DNA of 6,613 nt. Origin: an uncultured Massilia sp. Lineage in GTDB: Bacteria; Pseudomonadota; Gammaproteobacteria; Burkholderiales; Burkholderiaceae. Of the stretch, positions 1 through 6,608 are shown piece by piece. The notes under the pieces were generated by a model. That model saw only the letters and a program-made list of their open reading frames with translations. It was not told the origin of the DNA and made no database searches. Position numbers and translations under genes: made by a program. Where the stretch lies: contig CAMPHU010000241.1 in assembly GCA_946886065.1 (NCBI GenBank), forward strand, positions 1-6,613. Reading direction: 5' to 3'. The stretch's first letter is position 1, and each line of letters starts with the position of its first letter.

Positions 1-230
1 CCCAGCGCGCCAATGAACCCCTCGCCACCGGCCTGTCGGTAAAACTGGAAGGGCGCCTGGCCAGCAGGGAGATGACGCTCGAAGCGCTGTTCGCGCTGAA
101 GATCGGCGATATCATTCCCGTGTCGGTCGGGCGCGCCGACGTGCTGCTGGACGAATCGCGCCTGTTCACCGCCAATGTGGCCGAACACAAAGGCAAGCTT
201 TGTTTAACCTCTTTCGAAGACGCTGAATAA
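1..230 (+). CDS. fliM: Flagellar motor switch protein FliM, C-terminal fragment (5' end outside window)
   Basis: Only the last 75 residues are present, read in the frame whose first full codon is at position 3 and which ends in TAA at 228-230. They match the C-terminal SpoA-type (FliM/FliN C) domain: a strand pair (LSVKLEGRLASREMTLEALF), then KIGDIIPV, a short VLLDES stretch and a final LFTANVAEHKGKLCL strand region. In the family, FliM forms the middle of the C-ring, binds phospho-CheY through its N-terminus and pairs with FliN through this SpoA domain. The FliM identity rather than FliN rests on position (directly before a complete FliN) and on the acidic tail SFEDAE. The N-terminal CheY-binding and CheC-like parts lie outside the window, so chemotactic coupling cannot be judged. 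The stop codon directly abuts the fliN start, which suggests translational coupling. Confidence 0.85.
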   Translation, partial: QRANEPLATGLSVKLEGRLASREMTLEALFALKIGDIIPVSVGRADVLLDESRLFTANVAEHKGKLCLTSFEDAE

Positions 231-584
231 ATGGACATGAACCTGAACGAGCAACTGGGCGACGTGATCATCGACGACCTCGATGGCGTGGATGCCGCGG
301 CAGCAAGCGCGGGCAAGCCCGCGGGCAGGACGCTGCCGGCCATGATGCGCCGCATCCCGGTGACCCTGACGCTGGAAGTGGGTTCGGCCCGCATCTCGCT
401 GCAGGAACTGATGGCGATCGGCCCGTCCTCGGTGGTCCCGCTCGACGCCCTGGCCGGCGAGCCGCTGGTCATCAAGGTCAACGGCACCGCCATCGGCCGC
501 GCCGAAGTCGTGGTGGCCGGCGAACAGTATGGCCTCAAGGTCGTCGATCTCGACGGCCTGAACCTGGACCTGCTGGCGTCATGA
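231..584 (+). CDS. fliN: Flagellar motor switch protein FliN
   Basis: 117 residues, within the usual range for a single-domain FliN. Residues 1-34 are a variable, acidic linker (DVIIDDLDGVD, then an Ala/Gly stretch). Residues 38-107 form the SpoA domain with the typical FliN string: RRIPVTLTLEVG, then ISLQELMAIGPSSVVPLD, LAGEPLVIKVNG, and a final IGRAEVVVAGEQYGLKVVD. FliN makes up the cytoplasmic base of the C-ring with FliM and docks the FliH-FliI ATPase complex that delivers export substrates. The ATG follows the fliM TAA with no gap, and a second in-frame ATG at 237 is a possible alternative start. No strong Shine-Dalgarno is visible, only a weak GAAGA, so re-initiation from fliM is likely. 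The stop overlaps the fliP start in ATGA. The family call is secure. Confidence 0.93.
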   Translation: MDMNLNEQLGDVIIDDLDGVDAAAASAGKPAGRTLPAMMRRIPVTLTLEVGSARISLQELMAIGPSSVVPLDALAGEPLVIKVNGTAIGRAEVVVAGEQYGLKVVDLDGLNLDLLAS

Positions 585-1357
585 CGGGTGTTTCCCGCGG
601 CGCGCAGTTGCGTCGCGTTTTGCGCCGCAGCGCACCGCTTGCCGGTGCCCTGATGCTGCTTGCGCTGCCTGCCGCGGCCCAGCAGCAGGACGTGCTGCCC
701 GGGATCATTCCCGGTTCCACCCAGGGGATGACGGTCAAGTCGCAGATCCTGGTGCTCATGACCCTGCTCGGGCTGCTGCCCGTCATGGTCATGATGATGA
801 CGAGCTTCACCCGCTTCGTGATCATCCTGTCGCTGCTGCGCCAGGCCCTCGGCCTGCAGCAGGGCCTGCCGAACCGCATCATCACCGGCATCGCGCTGAT
901 CCTCACCCTCCTGGTGATGCGCCCGGTGGGCGAAGCCGTGTGGCGCGACGCCTTTATGCCTTACGACAAGGACAAGATCGGCCTGGAGCAGGCCCTCAAG
1001 ATCGCCGAAGTGCCGGTGTCGCGCTTCATGCTGGCCCAGACCAGCAAGACCTCGCTTGCCCAGGTCGCGCGCCTGGCGGGCGAGCCGGCCAACCTGGCCC
1101 CGGAGCAGCGCGGCTTTACCGTGAAACTGGCGGCCTTCGTGCTGTCCGAGCTGAAGACCGCGTTCCAGATCGGCGCGATGCTGTTCATTCCCTTCCTGAT
1201 CATCGACCTGGTGGTGTCGTCGGTGCTGATGGCGATGGGCATGATGATGCTGTCGCCCCTGGTGATCTCGCTGCCCTTCAAGCTGCTGCTGTTCGTGCTG
1301 GTCGATGGATGGACGCTGACCGTGAATACCCTGGTCGGCAGCATCCACGGCTATTAG
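581..1357 (+). CDS. fliP: Flagellar export-gate protein FliP
   Basis: 258 residues, normal for FliP. An N-terminal signal peptide is evident: basic residues at 6-16, a hydrophobic core at 19-30, and a likely cleavage after PAAA at residue 33, before QQQ. Cleavable signal peptides are known in FliP. The conserved core follows: MMMTSFTRFVIILSLLRQAL (71-90), a periplasmic region around 120-180, then SELKTAFQIGAMLFIPFLII (189-208) and the MGMMML segment (219-224). In known structures, Met residues of that segment form the methionine gasket that seals the secretion channel. A final PFKLLLFVLVDGW closes the protein. Five FliP subunits with FliQ and FliR make the gate in the MS-ring. One small oddity is Ala where the FliP signature after FQIG usually has a large hydrophobic residue. 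The gene overlaps fliN by 4 bp. No fliO lies between fliN and fliP, although FliO commonly assists FliP assembly in primary systems. Confidence 0.96.
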   Translation: MTGVSRGAQLRRVLRRSAPLAGALMLLALPAAAQQQDVLPGIIPGSTQGMTVKSQILVLMTLLGLLPVMVMMMTSFTRFVIILSLLRQALGLQQGLPNRIITGIALILTLLVMRPVGEAVWRDAFMPYDKDKIGLEQALKIAEVPVSRFMLAQTSKTSLAQVARLAGEPANLAPEQRGFTVKLAAFVLSELKTAFQIGAMLFIPFLIIDLVVSSVLMAMGMMMLSPLVISLPFKLLLFVLVDGWTLTVNTLVGSIHGY

Positions 1358-1375
1358 AGATAGAGAGCGTTCGAC

Positions 1376-1645
1376 ATGAGTCCCGATATCGCTGTCGACC
1401 TGGTGGTCGAAGCCCTGCAAATCGTGATGCTGCTGGTGATGGTGCTGGTGATCCCGGGCCTGCTCATGGGCCTGGTGGTCGCGCTGGTGCAGGCCGCCAC
1501 CCAGATCAACGAGCAGACCCTGAGCTTCCTGCCGCGCCTGCTGGTGACCCTGCTGGCCGTGATCCTGGCCGGCCACTGGATGACGACCACCCTGATGGAC
1601 TACTGCATCTCGGTGTTCCAGCGCGCCGCCACGCTGGTGGCCTGA
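1376..1645 (+). CDS. fliQ: Flagellar export-gate protein FliQ
   Basis: 89 residues, the standard FliQ length. It consists of two hydrophobic hairpin helices (about residues 11-38 and 54-75) joined by the highly conserved loop QAATQINEQTLSFLP (39-53). The family usually has Lys after this proline. Here it is Arg (PRL), a conservative change. Four FliQ subunits wrap around the FliP5-FliR1 core in the export gate. The ATG at 1376 lies 18 bp after the fliP stop, behind a weak purine-rich AGAGAG (1362-1367) that can serve as ribosome binding site. It is the only junction before the flhA end with a real, though short, spacer. Identity is secure from the loop and length. Confidence 0.95.
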   Translation: MSPDIAVDLVVEALQIVMLLVMVLVIPGLLMGLVVALVQAATQINEQTLSFLPRLLVTLLAVILAGHWMTTTLMDYCISVFQRAATLVA

Positions 1646-1652
1646 GTCCCCG

Positions 1653-2432
1653 ATGGAACTGGTCAGCTTCCTGCTGCCCCTGCTCGGCGCCCTGTGGTGG
1701 CCCTTCGCCCGCATCATGGCGATGATGGCCACCGCCCCGGTGCTGGGCGAAGCCACGGTGCCGATGCCGGTCAAGGCCCTGCTGTCGGTGGTGCTGGCCT
1801 TCCTGATGCTGCCGATGACCAAGGGCGGCGCCATGCCGGATCCGTTCTCGCTGGCGGGCGTGGTGGCCATGTTCGAGCAGGCCGTGATCGGCGGCGTGAT
1901 CGGCCTGGCGCTGCAGTTCGCGATGGCCGTGATCTCGATGCTGGGCTTCCTGGCCTCGAGCCAGATCGGCTTTTCGATGGCGCAGATGAATGACCCGGTC
2001 AACGGCGCCGTGTCCGACGTGGTCTCGGGCCTGATGGCCCTGGTGGCGATGCTGGTGTTCTTCGCCATCGACGGCCACCTGATCCTGGTGACGGTGCTGG
2101 CCCAGAGCTTCAAGGCCTGGCCGGTGGGCGGCGGCTGGGGCCCGATGCTGCTGGAATCGGTGGCCCTGAACCTGGGCTGGGTGTTCGCCGCGGCGATCCT
2201 GCTGGCCTTGCCGATCGTGTTTTCGACCATGGTGGTGCAGGTCGGCTTCGGCTTCCTGAACCGGGTGGCGCCCAGCCTGAATTTGTTTTCGCTGGGTTTT
2301 TCGCTGGTGACCATCTTCGGCTTGCTGATGCTGGTGCAGCTGGTGCGCTTCATTCCCGACCACTATGTTTCCATGACCAACCAGGTGCTCGAGATGCTGG
2401 GCGAGCAGATGAGGATTGCCCATGGCCGATAG
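1653..2432 (+). CDS. fliR: Flagellar export-gate protein FliR
   Basis: 259 residues, normal for FliR. The protein is strongly hydrophobic throughout, with membrane segments near residues 5-27, 40-54, 68-98, 122-150, 172-194 and 210-234. Family marks are QIGFSMAQMNDPVNG (104-118) and VGFGFLNRVAPSLNLFSLGF (197-216), the region holding the conserved Arg-Val-Ala-Pro motif before the last membrane helix. One FliR completes the helical FliP5-FliQ4-FliR1 gate and contributes the plug in the channel. It starts 7 bp after fliQ with no clear Shine-Dalgarno, so coupling to fliQ is likely. Its last 11 bp overlap flhB, the protein that binds around this gate. In some species FliR and FlhB are fused, but here a stop codon and a frame change keep them separate. 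Confidence 0.95.
   Translation: MELVSFLLPLLGALWWPFARIMAMMATAPVLGEATVPMPVKALLSVVLAFLMLPMTKGGAMPDPFSLAGVVAMFEQAVIGGVIGLALQFAMAVISMLGFLASSQIGFSMAQMNDPVNGAVSDVVSGLMALVAMLVFFAIDGHLILVTVLAQSFKAWPVGGGWGPMLLESVALNLGWVFAAAILLALPIVFSTMVVQVGFGFLNRVAPSLNLFSLGFSLVTIFGLLMLVQLVRFIPDHYVSMTNQVLEMLGEQMRIAHGR
2411..2415 (+). promoter_or_regulatory. Ribosome binding site that fixes the flhB start
   Basis: GAGGA (2411-2415) lies 6 nt before an ATG at 2422. An in-frame TTG at 2416 would directly abut it, so the site supports ATG 2422 as the flhB start. The site lies inside the end of fliR. Confidence 0.6.
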
Positions 2433-3561
2433 CGGCACCGGCGGCGACAAGACAGAAAAGCCGTCACAGCAAAAGCTCAGGAAGGCGCGCGAAGAGGGCC
2501 AGGTGGTGCGCTCGCGCGACCTGTCGACCGCGATCGGCATCCTGATCAGCCTCAAGCTGCTGTCGATGCTGTTGCCGGGCTACCTGGAGGACTTCCGCCG
2601 CCTGTTCCGGCTGGTCTACGCGCCGCTGGGCGAGGCGGGCGCGATCGAGAACGCGATGTCGGTGGTGTTCACCGGCGCGCTGCTGCTGCTGGTCAAGATG
2701 GTGCTGCCGCTGGCCGCGGTGCCGGTGGCGATCATGGCGGCCAGCGTGGTGCCGGGCGGCTTGATGGCCTCGAGCAAGAACCTGGCGCCGCGCTTCGACC
2801 GCCTGAGCCCCATGAAGAACCTGGGCAACCTGTTTACACAGAAGCACTGGATCGGCTTCGCGACCTCGGCGGCGAAGGCGGTGGCGCTGGGCCTGGTGCT
2901 GTGGTACGTGAGCCGGGCCGGCATGAAGGCCTATCTCGAGCTGCAGCGCATGCCGCTGGCCGAGGCCATGCTGCACGGCAGCGGCATGATGTTCGACGCG
3001 CTGATGGCCCTGGTCGCGGTGTTCGTGGTGTTCGCCCTGATCGACGTGCCGGTCCAGTATTTCCTGTTCATGCGTAACCAGCGCATGAGCAAGCAGGAAG
3101 TGAAGGAAGAGCACAAGAGCAGCGAGGGCAAGCCCGAGGTGAAGCAGCGCATCCGCCAGCTGCAGCACCAGATGGCGCGCCGCAGCGTGCGCAAGACGGT
3201 GCCGACGGCGGACGTGGTGATCGTCAACCCGGAACACTATGCGGTCGCGCTGAAGTACGACAGCAGCCGCGCCGAAGCCCCCTTCGTGGTGGCCAAGGGC
3301 GTGGACGAGATGGCCCTGTACATCAAGCAGATCGCGCGCGAGCACAAGATCGAGACCCTCGAGCTGCCGCCGCTGGCGCGCGCGATCTACAACACCAGCC
3401 AGGTGCAGCAGCAGATTCCCGCCCAGCTGTACCAGGCGGTGTCGCAGGTCCTGAATTACGTCCTACAACTGAATGCGTTCCGTGCAGGCCGGCGCCAGGC
3501 GCCCCCACGGTTCCCCAACGAGGTGGCCGTGCCATCTCACCTGAGTGAGGTTTCTGCATGA
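2422..3561 (+). CDS. flhB: Flagellar export protein FlhB (substrate-specificity switch) with a variant NPEH motif
   Basis: 379 residues from the ATG at 2422, the usual FlhB size. Order: conserved N-terminal KTEKPSQQKLRKAREEGQV (10-28), four membrane segments (about 34-52, 82-110, 143-166, 187-215), a charged linker (MSKQEVKEEHKSSEGKPEVK, 222-241) and a cytoplasmic domain. The autocleavage site falls at Asn269-Pro270-Glu271-His272, followed by YAVALKYD. The family motif is NPTH, with cleavage between Asn and Pro, so Thr is replaced by Glu. The catalytic Asn, Pro and His remain. FlhB surrounds the FliPQR gate and, after signalling by FliK, switches export from rod/hook to filament substrates. 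Later family marks include FVVAKGVDEMA and ELPPLARAIY. It overlaps fliR by 11 bp and flhA by 4 bp. The FlhB identity rather than a virulence-type homologue is supported by its neighbours. Confidence 0.95.
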   Translation: MADSGTGGDKTEKPSQQKLRKAREEGQVVRSRDLSTAIGILISLKLLSMLLPGYLEDFRRLFRLVYAPLGEAGAIENAMSVVFTGALLLLVKMVLPLAAVPVAIMAASVVPGGLMASSKNLAPRFDRLSPMKNLGNLFTQKHWIGFATSAAKAVALGLVLWYVSRAGMKAYLELQRMPLAEAMLHGSGMMFDALMALVAVFVVFALIDVPVQYFLFMRNQRMSKQEVKEEHKSSEGKPEVKQRIRQLQHQMARRSVRKTVPTADVVIVNPEHYAVALKYDSSRAEAPFVVAKGVDEMALYIKQIAREHKIETLELPPLARAIYNTSQVQQQIPAQLYQAVSQVLNYVLQLNAFRAGRRQAPPRFPNEVAVPSHLSEVSA

Positions 3562-5651
3562 ATTCTTTCAACGCCTTCATCGCGGAGCTGAAGCGCCAGA
3601 AGTACGCCGCTCCGATTTTCCTGATCGCGCTCCTGGGCATGATCATGCTCCCGCTGCCGCCGATCCTGCTGGACGTGCTGTTCACGTTCAACATCGTGCT
3701 GGCGCTGATCGTGATCCTGGTCTCGGTCTCGGCCAAGCGGCCGCTCGACTTCTCGGTGTTCCCGACGGTGATCCTGGGCACCACCCTGATGCGCCTGGCG
3801 CTGAACGTGGCCTCCACCCGCGTGGTGCTGCTCAACGGCCACAACGGCCCGGACGCGGCCGGCCACGTGATCGAGTCCTTCGCCAACGTCGTCATCGGCG
3901 GCAACTTCGTGGTCGGCCTGGTGGTGTTCGTGATCCTGATGATCATCAACTTCATCGTGGTGACCAAGGGCGCGGAACGTATCTCGGAAGTGTCGGCGCG
4001 CTTCACCCTGGACGCGCTGCCGGGCAAGCAGATGGCGATCGACGCCGACCTGAACGCCGGCCTGATCAACCAGGAACAGGCCACCCAGCGCCGCAAGGAC
4101 GTGGCGGCCGAAGCCGACTTCTACGGCGCGATGGACGGCGCCTCGAAGTTCGTGCGCGGCGACGCCATCGCCTCGATCCTGATCCTGCTCATCAACCTGA
4201 TCGGCGGTATCGCCATCGGCGCCCTGATGCACGGCCTGCCGATGGGCGAATCCTTCCGCGTCTACGCGCTTCTGACCATCGGTGACGGCCTGGTGGCCCA
4301 GATCCCGGCGCTGCTGCTGTCGGCCGCCGCCGCGATCCTGGTGACCCGCATCGGCGAGTCGGGCGACCTCGAGAACCAGGTCGGCGGCCAGCTGCTGGCC
4401 CAGCCGGCGGTGCTGTTCGCGGCCGGCGGCGTGATGGTCATCCTCGGCCTGGTGCCGGGCATGCCGACCATTACCTTCTTCATCTTTGCCGGCGTGCTGT
4501 TCTATGTCGGCTGGAAGCTGAGCAAGCGCGTCAAGGCGCCCGACACGGCGGGCGTGGCCGCCATCGAAGCGGCCCTGCGCGACGAGCGCGCGCCGGAGCT
4601 CGACTGGCAGGCGCTGCCGGTGGTCCAGCCCATCACCGTGGCCGTGGGCTACAAGCTGGTGGGCATGCTGGACAAGGCCCAGGGCGAGACGCTGACGAAG
4701 CGCATCAAGGGCGTGCGCCAGAGCCTGTCCGAGCAGATGGGCATGCTGCTGCCAGCCATCGGCGTGCGCGACGACCTGGCCCTGCGTCCGTCCCAGTATT
4801 CGATCAGCCTGTCGGGCACCGTGGTGGCCGAGGCCGAGGTCATGCCCGACCACCTGATGGCGATCCCGTCGCCCAACGTGTACGGCCAGCTGGACGGCAT
4901 CCCGGGCATCGAACCGGCCTACGGCATGGCGATCACCTGGATCACGGCGGACCAGAAGGCGCACGCGCTGGGCCTGGGCTACCAGGTGGTCGAAGTGGCG
5001 AGCGCGATCGCGACCCACACCTCGAAGGTGGTGCGCGAATACCTGCACGAGCTGTTCCGCCACGAAGACGTGCCCGCCATCCTGGAGCGCCTGACCGCGC
5101 TCTCGCCCAAGCTGGCCGGCGCGCTGGACAAGGCGCTGACCCACACCCAGCTGCTGCGCGTGTTCCGCGTGCTGCTGGCCGAGAACGTGTCCCTGAAGGA
5201 CATCGTGGTGATCGCCACCACCTTGCTGGACAGCTCGGAAACCACCAAGGATCCGATCCTGCTGGCGGCCGAGGTGCGCTGCGCGCTGCGCCGCCAGATC
5301 GTGTCCGGCCTGTACGGCAAGAAGAAGGAGATGCCGGCCTTTAACCTGTCGGCCGAACTGGAAAACATGCTGCTCGGTTCCCTGAACCAGGCACGCCAGA
5401 ACGGCGGCGGCAAGGTGGCGCTGGACAACTACCCGATCGACCCGCAGCTGCTGTCCCAGCTGCAGATCAACATGCCGGTGGCGCGCGAGCAGATGAAGCA
5501 GGCGCACACGCCGCCGCTGCTGCTGGTGCTGCCGCAGGTGCGCCCGCTGCTGGCCCGTTACGCGCGCCTGTTCGCGCCGGGCCTGCATGTGCTGTCGTAC
5601 AACGAGATTCCCGAGAACCGGGACGTATCGATCGTGGGGACGGTGGGTTAA
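3558..5651 (+). CDS. flhA: Flagellar biosynthesis protein FlhA (export motor and docking platform)
   Basis: 697 residues, full length. Residues 1-325 hold about eight membrane helices with the FHIPEP-family signature: RPLDFSVFPTVILG (61-74), LMRLALNVASTRVVL (77-91), GAERISEVSARF (138-149), and PGKQMAIDADLNAG (155-168), the acidic loop whose Asp is essential for proton-driven export in Salmonella. EADFYGAMDGASKFVRGDAI (185-204) and IGDGLVAQIPALLLS (241-255) follow. A linker near 322-350 leads to the cytoplasmic domain, which ends in SIVGTVG. In the family, nine copies form a ring under the gate and bind chaperone-substrate complexes. GTGAGG (3545-3550) lies 7 nt before the ATG, and the start overlaps the flhB stop in ATGA. 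Flagellar FlhA rather than a virulence SctV is indicated by the motif wording and the gene context. Confidence 0.97.
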   Translation: MNSFNAFIAELKRQKYAAPIFLIALLGMIMLPLPPILLDVLFTFNIVLALIVILVSVSAKRPLDFSVFPTVILGTTLMRLALNVASTRVVLLNGHNGPDAAGHVIESFANVVIGGNFVVGLVVFVILMIINFIVVTKGAERISEVSARFTLDALPGKQMAIDADLNAGLINQEQATQRRKDVAAEADFYGAMDGASKFVRGDAIASILILLINLIGGIAIGALMHGLPMGESFRVYALLTIGDGLVAQIPALLLSAAAAILVTRIGESGDLENQVGGQLLAQPAVLFAAGGVMVILGLVPGMPTITFFIFAGVLFYVGWKLSKRVKAPDTAGVAAIEAALRDERAPELDWQALPVVQPITVAVGYKLVGMLDKAQGETLTKRIKGVRQSLSEQMGMLLPAIGVRDDLALRPSQYSISLSGTVVAEAEVMPDHLMAIPSPNVYGQLDGIPGIEPAYGMAITWITADQKAHALGLGYQVVEVASAIATHTSKVVREYLHELFRHEDVPAILERLTALSPKLAGALDKALTHTQLLRVFRVLLAENVSLKDIVVIATTLLDSSETTKDPILLAAEVRCALRRQIVSGLYGKKKEMPAFNLSAELENMLLGSLNQARQNGGGKVALDNYPIDPQLLSQLQINMPVAREQMKQAHTPPLLLVLPQVRPLLARYARLFAPGLHVLSYNEIPENRDVSIVGTVG

Positions 5652-5668
5652 GGGCAGGGCGCCTGCCC
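5652..5668. terminator. Hairpin between convergent genes, possible bidirectional terminator
   Basis: A perfect 7-bp G/C-rich inverted repeat, GGGCAGG (5652-5658) and CCTGCCC (5662-5668), with a 3-nt loop starts right after the flhA stop and fills most of the 22-bp gap to the end of the opposite gene. No true T-run follows on either strand (plus side GAATATCATTT), so intrinsic termination may be weak. The position suits a shared stop for two converging transcripts. Confidence 0.5.
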
Positions 5669-5673
5669 GAATA

Positions 5674-6552
5674 TCATTTCATCAAGGGCTGCTGCGCGGG
5701 CTGTTCCCCGGCCGCGGCTTCGCCCTGCATCGGCAGCACCAGCGCCAGTTCCGCCGCCGCGCGGAACACCGGCAGGGTCAGCACCTGGCCCGCGTCGCCC
5801 GAGGCCATGCGCGCATGCGCCGGCCCGGCCGGCAGCCGGTCGCGGTAGGTCCAGCGCAGCACCTTCAGCCCCGCGCGCGCCACCGCCTGCTCCAGCATCG
5901 GCTGCAGGTCGCGCAGCCGCGCCAGCGCCGGCGCGTCCGGCGCGCACAGTTCCAGCGCCACGCCGCCCGGCATCGGCTCCACCTGCAGCACCACCGCCAT
6001 GCCGTCGGCCAGCTCGAGCTCCAGGCGCAGCGCCGCGCGTGCGCGCCGGCGCCGGCCGGGCGGGGAATCGGCGCCTTCCTGGATCACGCGCAGGTGCTGG
6101 TCGCGCGGCCCGCCGGCATGCACCGTGAAGCGCCAGGCGTCGGCCGGCAGCTGTCCGCTCTCGGCCTGGCGCAGCACGCGCCCTTCCTGGTTCGCCACCA
6201 GCACCGCCGGCGGCAGCTGGCCGGCATGGGCGCGCAGCTCGCGGTTCATCAGCTGGGCGCCATAGTTGCGCACCATCGCGCGCCACGAGGCGGCCAGGGC
6301 CGGACCGTCGGCCTGGGTGAAATGCAGCTGGCGCGCCAAGAAGACCTGGTCCGGGCGCATCGCCGCGCCTTCCGGGCCGGCTTCGGCCGCGGGGGGCGCC
6401 GGTGCGGGGGGCAGCACTTGCGCGACCGGCAGGGGCAGGTCGCCGGCCTCGTACGCGGCCAGGGCCACGGGCGCCGCGGCGGCGACCGCGCCAACCCTGA
6501 GCGCGGGCTCGGACGGGGGAAGAAGTGGGACGATGGAAGGAATGCTGGCCAT
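5674..6552 (-). CDS. Divergent FliK-like protein (putative hook-length control), function tentative
   Basis: 292 residues. Residues 1-64 are low-complexity Ala/Pro, likely disordered and without a signal peptide. Residues 65-160 form a segment I do not recognise (MRPDQVFLARQLHF, then AASWRAMVRNYGAQLMNREL). A basic linker GRRRRAR (166-172) follows. Residues 174-240 resemble the C-terminal domain of FliK: a strand pair LRLELELADGMAVVLQVEP, a second strand VALELCAP, then a helix ARLRDLQPMLEQAVARAGLK. In FliK this domain contacts the FlhB cytoplasmic domain to switch export specificity. Support for the gene comes from a continuous high-G/C third position, a protein-like fold pattern, AGGA 6 nt before the ATG, and flagellar neighbours. 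It is convergent to flhA, so it is not part of that operon. It is shorter than most FliK proteins, and a conserved hypothetical of flagellar loci is an alternative. Overlapping open frames on both strands lack such features. Confidence 0.6.
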   Translation of the reverse strand: MASIPSIVPLLPPSEPALRVGAVAAAAPVALAAYEAGDLPLPVAQVLPPAPAPPAAEAGPEGAAMRPDQVFLARQLHFTQADGPALAASWRAMVRNYGAQLMNRELRAHAGQLPPAVLVANQEGRVLRQAESGQLPADAWRFTVHAGGPRDQHLRVIQEGADSPPGRRRRARAALRLELELADGMAVVLQVEPMPGGVALELCAPDAPALARLRDLQPMLEQAVARAGLKVLRWTYRDRLPAGPAHARMASGDAGQVLTLPVFRAAAELALVLPMQGEAAAGEQPAQQPLMK

Positions 6553-6558
6553 GGACGG

Positions 6559-6562
6559 TCCT
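6559..6562 (-). promoter_or_regulatory. Ribosome binding site of the FliK-like gene, inside the tandem repeat
   Basis: Read on the minus strand, AGGA lies 6 nt before the ATG at 6552-6550, a normal Shine-Dalgarno distance. It is the downstream end of a 25-bp repeat unit, so a second AGGA sits exactly 25 nt further upstream (6584-6587) with no start codon at a suitable distance. Confidence 0.5.
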
Positions 6563-6608
6563 AAAGCGGCTCCACAAAGCGGATCCTAAAGCGGCTCCAC
6601 AAAGCGGG
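6559..6608. repeat. 25-bp direct tandem repeat, two copies, in the leader of the FliK-like gene
   Basis: Unit 1 (6559-6583) and unit 2 (6584-6608) are identical except for the last base (A versus G), giving 24 of 25 matches. Each unit contains AAAGCGG twice (starts 6563, 6576, 6588, 6601), so the structure is also a roughly 12/13-bp sub-repeat in four copies. The array ends close to the window edge: TCC at 6609-6611 matches a unit start, but GC at 6612-6613 differs. More copies beyond 6613 are possible. The repeat lies in the 61-bp stretch before the FliK-like start and probably in its untranslated leader. Confidence 0.9.

Noticed and set aside
699..714. Inverted repeat CCGGGA-TCAT-TCCCGG inside fliP.
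   Set aside because: It lies in coding sequence for PGIIPG and has no T-run. The symmetry follows from the codons used.
1506..2555. A 349-codon minus-strand frame across fliQ, fliR and flhB.
   Set aside because: It has the same His/Gln/Arg-rich shadow composition and spans three well-supported genes. No ribosome binding site or family motif is seen.
3537..5588. A very long minus-strand open frame (683 codons) opposite flhA.
   Set aside because: It is rich in His, Gln, Arg and Ala, has no recognisable domain, and mirrors the codon phase of flhA. Such antisense frames are expected opposite high-G/C genes.
581..5651. Possibility that the operon encodes a virulence-type (injectisome) secretion system.
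   Set aside because: FlhA and FlhB carry flagellar wording of the conserved motifs, FliP has the flagellar signature, and the operon begins with separate FliM and FliN proteins.
5587..6564. A plus-strand frame of 325 codons overlapping the end of flhA and all of the FliK-like gene.
   Set aside because: It is Arg/His/Gln-rich low-complexity sequence that would start inside flhA. The minus-strand frame at 5674-6552 has a ribosome binding site and FliK-like structure.
5648..6577. A second minus-strand frame of 309 codons overlapping the FliK-like gene, starting at a TTG in the repeat.
   Set aside because: It is mainly Arg, Gly, Ala and Pro without domain features, as expected from an off-frame reading of high-G/C DNA.
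6562..6586. Possible sigma-28 flagellar promoter on the plus strand (TAAA followed by GCGGATCC).
   Set aside because: The spacing is about 9 rather than 11 bases, the match to GCCGATAA is poor, and it would point out of the window away from the FliK-like gene.
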